DNA from: Methanomassiliicoccus luminyensis B10
GTDB lineage: Archaea > Thermoplasmatota > Thermoplasmata > Methanomassiliicoccales > Methanomassiliicoccaceae
Direction: 5' to 3'
Assembly (NCBI RefSeq): GCF_000308215.1
Contig: NZ_CAJE01000012.1
Coordinates: forward strand, 692,894 to 756,893
DNA length: 64,000 bases
This document shows positions 60,397 to 64,000 of this stretch, one piece after another; within the stretch, counting starts at the first letter, position 1; every line of letters starts with the position of its first letter. The notes under the pieces are model-generated. The model ran no database searches. It saw only the letters and a program-made list of their open reading frames with translations, and was not told where the DNA came from. The position numbers and the translations under genes are program-made.

Positions 60397-60951
60397 ATGG
60401 ACCTGCTAACGGTGCTCCTGATAGCAGTGGGTCTGGCCATGGACGCCTTCGCTGTCTCCATCGCCAAGGGGATGACGGTGGAGGATGAGAAGCTGAAGCA
60501 GGCCATCTTGATCGCTGCCCTGTTCGGGAGCTTCCAGATGCTCATGCCGGCCATCGGGTGGCTGGTGGGCCGCAGCTTCGCCGAGGCCATTGCTGCCGTG
60601 GACCACTGGATCGCCTTCGGGTTGCTCGTATTCATCGGCGCGAAGATGATCTATGACGCGCTGAGGGGCGATGACGACGAGGGGGGATGTTTGACATTGA
60701 GCGGCGCGTTGGTATTGGCCGTGGCCACCAGCATCGACGCCCTGATGGTGGGACTGAGCTTCGCCTTCCTGGAGACCTCGGTCCTGGAGCCGATCCTCCT
60801 GATAGGCGCCGTAACGTTCGCGCTGTGCCTTCCCGGATTCCTGTTCGGCTCCCATCTGGGCAAGCTATTCGGCGAGAAGGTCAGGATCGTGGGCGGCGCG
60901 ATCCTCATCCTGATCGGGCTGAGGATACTGGTGGAGCACTTGCTGGGATGA
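60397..60951 (+). CDS. mntP: Manganese efflux pump MntP
   Basis: 184 aa with six hydrophobic helices in two repeats. Both repeats carry the conserved aspartate motif: LAMDAFAVSIAKGM (residues 13-26) and TSIDALMVGLSFAFL (about 112-126). It exports Mn2+ across the cytoplasmic membrane. A structured leader precedes it and may regulate it. Genes for SOD, MgtA and thiol redox proteins elsewhere in this window share the metal/oxygen theme. Confidence 0.93.
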   Translation: MDLLTVLLIAVGLAMDAFAVSIAKGMTVEDEKLKQAILIAALFGSFQMLMPAIGWLVGRSFAEAIAAVDHWIAFGLLVFIGAKMIYDALRGDDDEGGCLTLSGALVLAVATSIDALMVGLSFAFLETSVLEPILLIGAVTFALCLPGFLFGSHLGKLFGEKVRIVGGAILILIGLRILVEHLLG

Positions 60952-60995
60952 AGTTCATCAGGAGCAGAACTATCATCCTGGACCTCTGAGCGCGA

Positions 60996-61280
60996 TCACA
61001 GGACTTGCTCGTCGGCGCCTGACCGCATCTCCTTCTCGATCAGCTCCCTGATCTCTCTGGACGTGGGGTAGCGACCCTGGACCGCGATCTTGCCATTGAT
61101 GAACAGCACGGGGGCCTGGGTGGCGCCCCGTCTCTTGGCCTCCTCGATATCGGTGAGCTTCTCCACCGGTACGTCCAGACCGAGGTCCTCCACCGCGGTT
61201 ATGGCGGCGTGCTCTATGCGCTTGCAGCTGCCGCATCCCCACTGGTACAGGACCTCGATCTTCGGCTTGCTCATCGCCAA
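60996..61280 (-). CDS. Thioredoxin-fold small redox protein
   Basis: 94 aa (a second start, ATG at 61274, is equally good). It begins KIEVLYQWGCGSCKRIEHAA, with a CGSC active site at the usual place, then TDIEEAKRRGATQAPVLFINGKIAVQG, containing the cis-proline region. This matches the short TM0996-type thioredoxin-like family. It probably passes electrons to disulfides or binds metal. A TATA-like tatatcg box lies at about 61297. Confidence 0.85.
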   Translation of the reverse strand: MAMSKPKIEVLYQWGCGSCKRIEHAAITAVEDLGLDVPVEKLTDIEEAKRRGATQAPVLFINGKIAVQGRYPTSREIRELIEKEMRSGADEQVL

Positions 61281-61461
61281 GAAAACCGCTGTCGCGATAT
61301 ATGATACTTTGACCGAAAGACGACTATGATGTCATGGCTGCGCCGGCGCCGCCTGCTCAGGACGAGGCTTCACGGTGGGGCTGATGATGGAATGAACTCT
61401 CGACAATCACGAGTAATGTATCTCGGCGCCCAAAGGCAAAGGAACTTGGGTGAGGCTCAGC

Positions 61462-62061
61462 CTAGTTGATCTTCGATGCCTGAATTTCGGCGTATTGCAG
61501 CATCATAGAGTCCTCGACAATATGGCCGTCCAGGCCCAGCCAGATCATGCCTATCACGAATTGATCTTTGTACACCATCATCCTCTTCTCTGTTTCCCCA
61601 CCAATATATGTTCCGACATGGTGGAATAGGGCCGCCCCGCCCCCTATATCGTGGTCACCCAAGAACTGTTCTCCCGTGGCCGGCCCATTGTTTTTCATTG
61701 TGCTCACGAACTGATCATAGATTGTGTGAGCCTGGTCGGATGTATTGTACTTAAGAATCATTATCTGCAGGAGAATGCTGCATGTGTCGTTCGTGAACTT
61801 GAAGGATGGGCCACCCCACTCGTTCAGGTCATCCGGAAAATAGATCTTCCAGTCCTGACCGGGCTCCTCGGTCCAGCCCTGGGGGATGTCCGACAACGCC
61901 AAGGACACATCATCTACTGACTGCTCTGAGGGGTCTGCATCCGTCGGGCCCAACAACACGATCGCGGTCATCGCCACCGAAACGAGTAAGATGACGACGG
62001 CGATAGTGGCAAGCACAAATCTCTTGCGCTTCGCCCCACTAGACGAATCCTCAATATCCAT
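61462..62061 (-). CDS. Membrane-anchored extracytoplasmic protein, unknown function
   Basis: 199 aa, not recognised. A basic stretch (KRKRF, 11-15) leads into one hydrophobic helix (about 16-38), leaving a soluble domain outside. That domain is acidic, has a single cysteine (NDTCSILLQIMIL) and ends with YKDQFVIGMIWLGLDG. The pattern resembles archaeal surface proteins of the DUF-type sensor or adhesin class, but no family can be named. The 180 bases to the thioredoxin-like gene hold no gene. Confidence 0.7.
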   Translation of the reverse strand: MDIEDSSSGAKRKRFVLATIAVVILLVSVAMTAIVLLGPTDADPSEQSVDDVSLALSDIPQGWTEEPGQDWKIYFPDDLNEWGGPSFKFTNDTCSILLQIMILKYNTSDQAHTIYDQFVSTMKNNGPATGEQFLGDHDIGGGAALFHHVGTYIGGETEKRMMVYKDQFVIGMIWLGLDGHIVEDSMMLQYAEIQASKIN

Positions 62062-62112
62062 GATCTACCTGCCTGTCTGAACTAATATGATATGCCACGT
62101 GTTTATTAAATT

Positions 62113-62700
62113 CTAACTCCGCAAATTGGGGCATAATCTCATGAAGGAGCGGCCGAAGACCTCATCCGCCTCTTCCAGACCCCCCTTCCATTCAATATGG
62201 AGATAAGGGCCCAGCTTCCAGTCCAGGGTCCTCGCGTCCCCTTCGGCACCGTCTGCCTGACCTCCGCGTCCGAGGTCATCACCTTCATCGCGGCGTATGC
62301 GTACAGAAGTCCGGGACAGTGCACGACCTGACATCCCGGCGCGGTCGATGAGGCCCGCGATAGCGGACAATATGTATGGGGGGGGAAGGTAACGAACATG
62401 TGCCCCCTATGTGCTCGTCGTCGATCATGTGCATCTTGTCCGCGGACATGCAGTTCTTGTCACAACACCCACGGTCCATTATCGGGATGTTTCCCCGGAA
62501 CGTTAAAAGTCGTCCAGCATGGAGACTTGAACCCCTCCTTCCCGTTGCCGGTGACGCCCTCACGTACTGGGGCAGCCTCGACCGGTCCCTGTGATTGTAT
62601 GAGGCACCGTTGAGGACATCGCACAGATAATGGGTCGCGAGGAGATCATGACCTCCATTGGCTACTCGATCTCTGCCTCGATGATAAGGACAATGCGATG
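62113..62700 (-). other. Possible decayed protein gene; no intact gene
   Basis: Several overlapping reverse-strand frames look partly protein-like, for example LDWKLGPYLHIEWKGG in one and CPLSRASSTAPGCQVVHCPG in another. None is convincing over its length, and the plus strand offers nothing better. A frameshifted relic is the best guess; the family is not recognised. Confidence 0.25.
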
Positions 62701-62764
62701 TGCAAGCTAGCCGAGTTTTAACCGCCACATAATACGGGGTCGCGCAGAATAATGGATGTGAAAG

Positions 62765-62838
62765 TGGACCGATCGGGATTTGAACCCGAGGCCTCGTGAT
62801 TGCAAATCACGCGATCTTCCGAGCTGATCTATCGGCCC
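62765..62838 (-). tRNA. tRNA-Ala (anticodon UGC)
   Basis: 74 bases on the reverse strand fold into a full cloverleaf. The acceptor GGGCCGA pairs with TCGGTCC (one G-T pair). The anticodon stem-loop is CGTGATTTGCAATCACG with anticodon TGC, and the T loop is GGTTCAAATCC. The discriminator base is A and CCA is not encoded. No intron is present. Confidence 0.95.
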
Positions 62839-62886
62839 TTGCCTCACTCGTAATGCCAGGACAGATAAAAGGTTTATGGACCTGGC

Positions 62887-63438
62887 TTATTCGTTGGCCC
62901 GTATCTCCTTCAGAATGGCATCGTACATCTCGCGGTACTCCGAGGGACCGTCGTACCTTTTCCCGCTGATGTAGAAGGTGGGAGTGCCGTTGACCCCGCT
63001 CATGATGCCGCTGTCGAGGTCCTCCTCGACCCGGGAGGCGTGGACGTGGCCGTCCAGCTCCTGTTTGAAGCGGTCGGTGTCAAGGCCCAGGTCCGCGGCC
63101 ATGGTGGACAGCGACTTGGGGTCCAGGCCGTGCTGGTTCTCGAACAGCTTGTCCACGTACTCCCAGAACGCGCCCTGGGCCGCGGCAGCCTCGGCCGCCT
63201 CCGCGGCGATCATGGCGTGGCGGTGTATCGAGGAGAGGGGGAAGTGGCGGAGCACGAACCTCAGATCTGGACCGAGCGATTCCTGCAGCCTCTTCACCAC
63301 TGGGTACGCGCGCCTGCAATAAGGACATTCAAAGTCCCCATACATGATCAGGGTGACCTTGGCGTTCTCCCCGCCCTCGACGTGGTCCCTCTTCCCGACC
63401 TCCTGGCTCAGCAATCCCTGCTCGATCTCCGGCATCAT
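62887..63438 (-). CDS. DsbA-family thioredoxin-fold oxidoreductase
   Basis: 183 aa. VTLIMYGDFECPYCRRAYPVVKRLQ carries the CPYC active site near residue 39. The inserted helical domain (HAMIAAEAAEAAAAQGAFWEYVDKLF) and the cis-proline segment VNGTPTFYISG follow, as in DsbA/FrnE-like proteins. No signal peptide is seen, so it acts in the cytoplasm. Its ATG overlaps the stop of the upstream peroxiredoxin, so it is a likely partner in recycling it. Confidence 0.9.
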   Translation of the reverse strand: MMPEIEQGLLSQEVGKRDHVEGGENAKVTLIMYGDFECPYCRRAYPVVKRLQESLGPDLRFVLRHFPLSSIHRHAMIAAEAAEAAAAQGAFWEYVDKLFENQHGLDPKSLSTMAADLGLDTDRFKQELDGHVHASRVEEDLDSGIMSGVNGTPTFYISGKRYDGPSEYREMYDAILKEIRANE

Positions 63439-63950
63439 ATCCCTTCCTCCTTCATGGCGCGGAGCGCCTTCAGTATCCCGTCCGCCCCTGGGTTCACGCC
63501 CATGGGAGATAGGTAGCTCCAGTAGATCCTTCCCTTGGGGTCAAGGACGAACAGCGCCCTCTCGCTGATGTCCTCTCTTTTGGAGAACGCCCCGTACTTC
63601 TTGGAGACCTTGCCCTTGGGATTGAAGTCCGAGAGCAGGGGGAACTTTACGCCCCGGTCGGCGGCGAAGGCCGCGTGGGACCATATCGAGTCCACGGATA
63701 TGCCGAACAGCTGGGCGCCGTACTTCTCGAACTGCGGCAGTATGGTCGAGTACAGGGCGAGCTGGTCGGTGCACACCGGGCTGAAGTCGGCCGGGTAGAA
63801 GATCAGCACCACCGGCTTGCCGCGGTAGTCCTTGAGAGCGTACTTCTTTTCCGCTGACGCCGGCAGCTCGAAGTTCGGCGCCTTCTCCCCGCTCTGCAAT
63901 ATGCTCTCTTTCTTCTTGCCCTTCCCCTTCGCGTCGGCGGTGCCTGCCAT
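63435..63950 (-). CDS. Peroxiredoxin, AhpC/TSA family
   Basis: 171 aa. A lysine-rich N-terminus (about 1-18) is followed by GEKAPNFELPASAEKKYALKDY. The active-site motif is FYPADFSPVCTDQLALY, with the peroxidatic cysteine near residue 60. No clear resolving cysteine is present, so it may be a 1-Cys enzyme reduced by a partner; the coupled DsbA-like gene is the obvious candidate. A TATA-like gattatacc at about 63987 marks the operon promoter. It is not closely similar to the Prx6-type protein at 10201. Confidence 0.9.
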   Translation of the reverse strand: MAGTADAKGKGKKKESILQSGEKAPNFELPASAEKKYALKDYRGKPVVLIFYPADFSPVCTDQLALYSTILPQFEKYGAQLFGISVDSIWSHAAFAADRGVKFPLLSDFNPKGKVSKKYGAFSKREDISERALFVLDPKGRIYWSYLSPMGVNPGADGILKALRAMKEEGI

Positions 63951-64000
63951 ATCCCGATCTCCAGGCCATAATGGCAGGCAGGGGTATAATCTAATTTTCC

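Overview
The window is a GC-rich archaeal chromosome segment. Archaeal markers are the large subunit of D-family DNA polymerase (DP2), RNA polymerase subunit D with ferredoxin-like clusters, an S13-S4-S11-RpoD operon, an archaeal-type alanyl-tRNA synthetase, NOG1, DUF61/UPF0216, DUF763, DUF134 and MEDS proteins, and many genes with a TATA-like box about 25 bases before the start codon (leaderless transcripts). A 23S rRNA gene with no 16S or 5S beside it, plus methanogen-type NifB, Mrp, NifX-like and DUF134 genes, fits the Thermoplasmatota, possibly a Methanomassiliicoccus-like methanogen. That placement is inference.

Layout. 1-19 kb: housekeeping and redox genes (Sua5, MBL hydrolase, ferredoxin, CDGSH protein, Rad3/XPD helicase, hemerythrin, an EF-Tu-like protein without the usual P-loop, MFS exporter, peroxiredoxin, MgtA, superoxide dismutase, MEDS protein, Lrp regulator, Nudix) and a metal-cofactor cluster (His/Cys-rich small protein, DUF134, a clipped MBL remnant, Mrp ATPase, NifX-like protein). 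19-28 kb: DP2, the S13-S4-S11-RpoD operon and AlaRS. 28-31 kb: three broken transposase genes. 31-46.7 kb: a complete type I-C CRISPR-Cas locus (cas3-cas5c-cas8c-cas7-cas4-cas1-cas2). A 114-repeat array lies downstream, and a small inverted, partly degenerate array lies just upstream of cas3. 46.9-53 kb: acetolactate-synthase-like enzyme, NifB, alpha/beta hydrolase, DUF61, DUF763, a membrane protein and a broken DUF1801 gene. 53.5-56.5 kb: the 23S rRNA gene, reverse strand, with a perfect pre-rRNA processing stem. 57-64 kb: succinyl-CoA synthetase, a KGG stress protein, a second CDGSH protein, MntP with a structured leader, thioredoxin-fold proteins, tRNA-Ala(UGC), and a DsbA/peroxiredoxin pair.

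How it fits together. A large share of the genes handle iron-sulfur clusters, oxygen or peroxide (SOD, two peroxiredoxins, hemerythrin, CDGSH proteins, Mrp, NifB, thioredoxin-like proteins, MntP), as expected of an anaerobe that meets oxygen. The CRISPR locus sits between degraded insertion sequences and ordinary genes. Its effector genes look AT-richer than the chromosome, so it is probably a horizontally acquired island. The most unusual items are the very long uniform array with its 42-base leader-end spacer and one duplicated spacer, and the inverted mini-array whose half-degenerate repeat lies beside the cas3 promoter.
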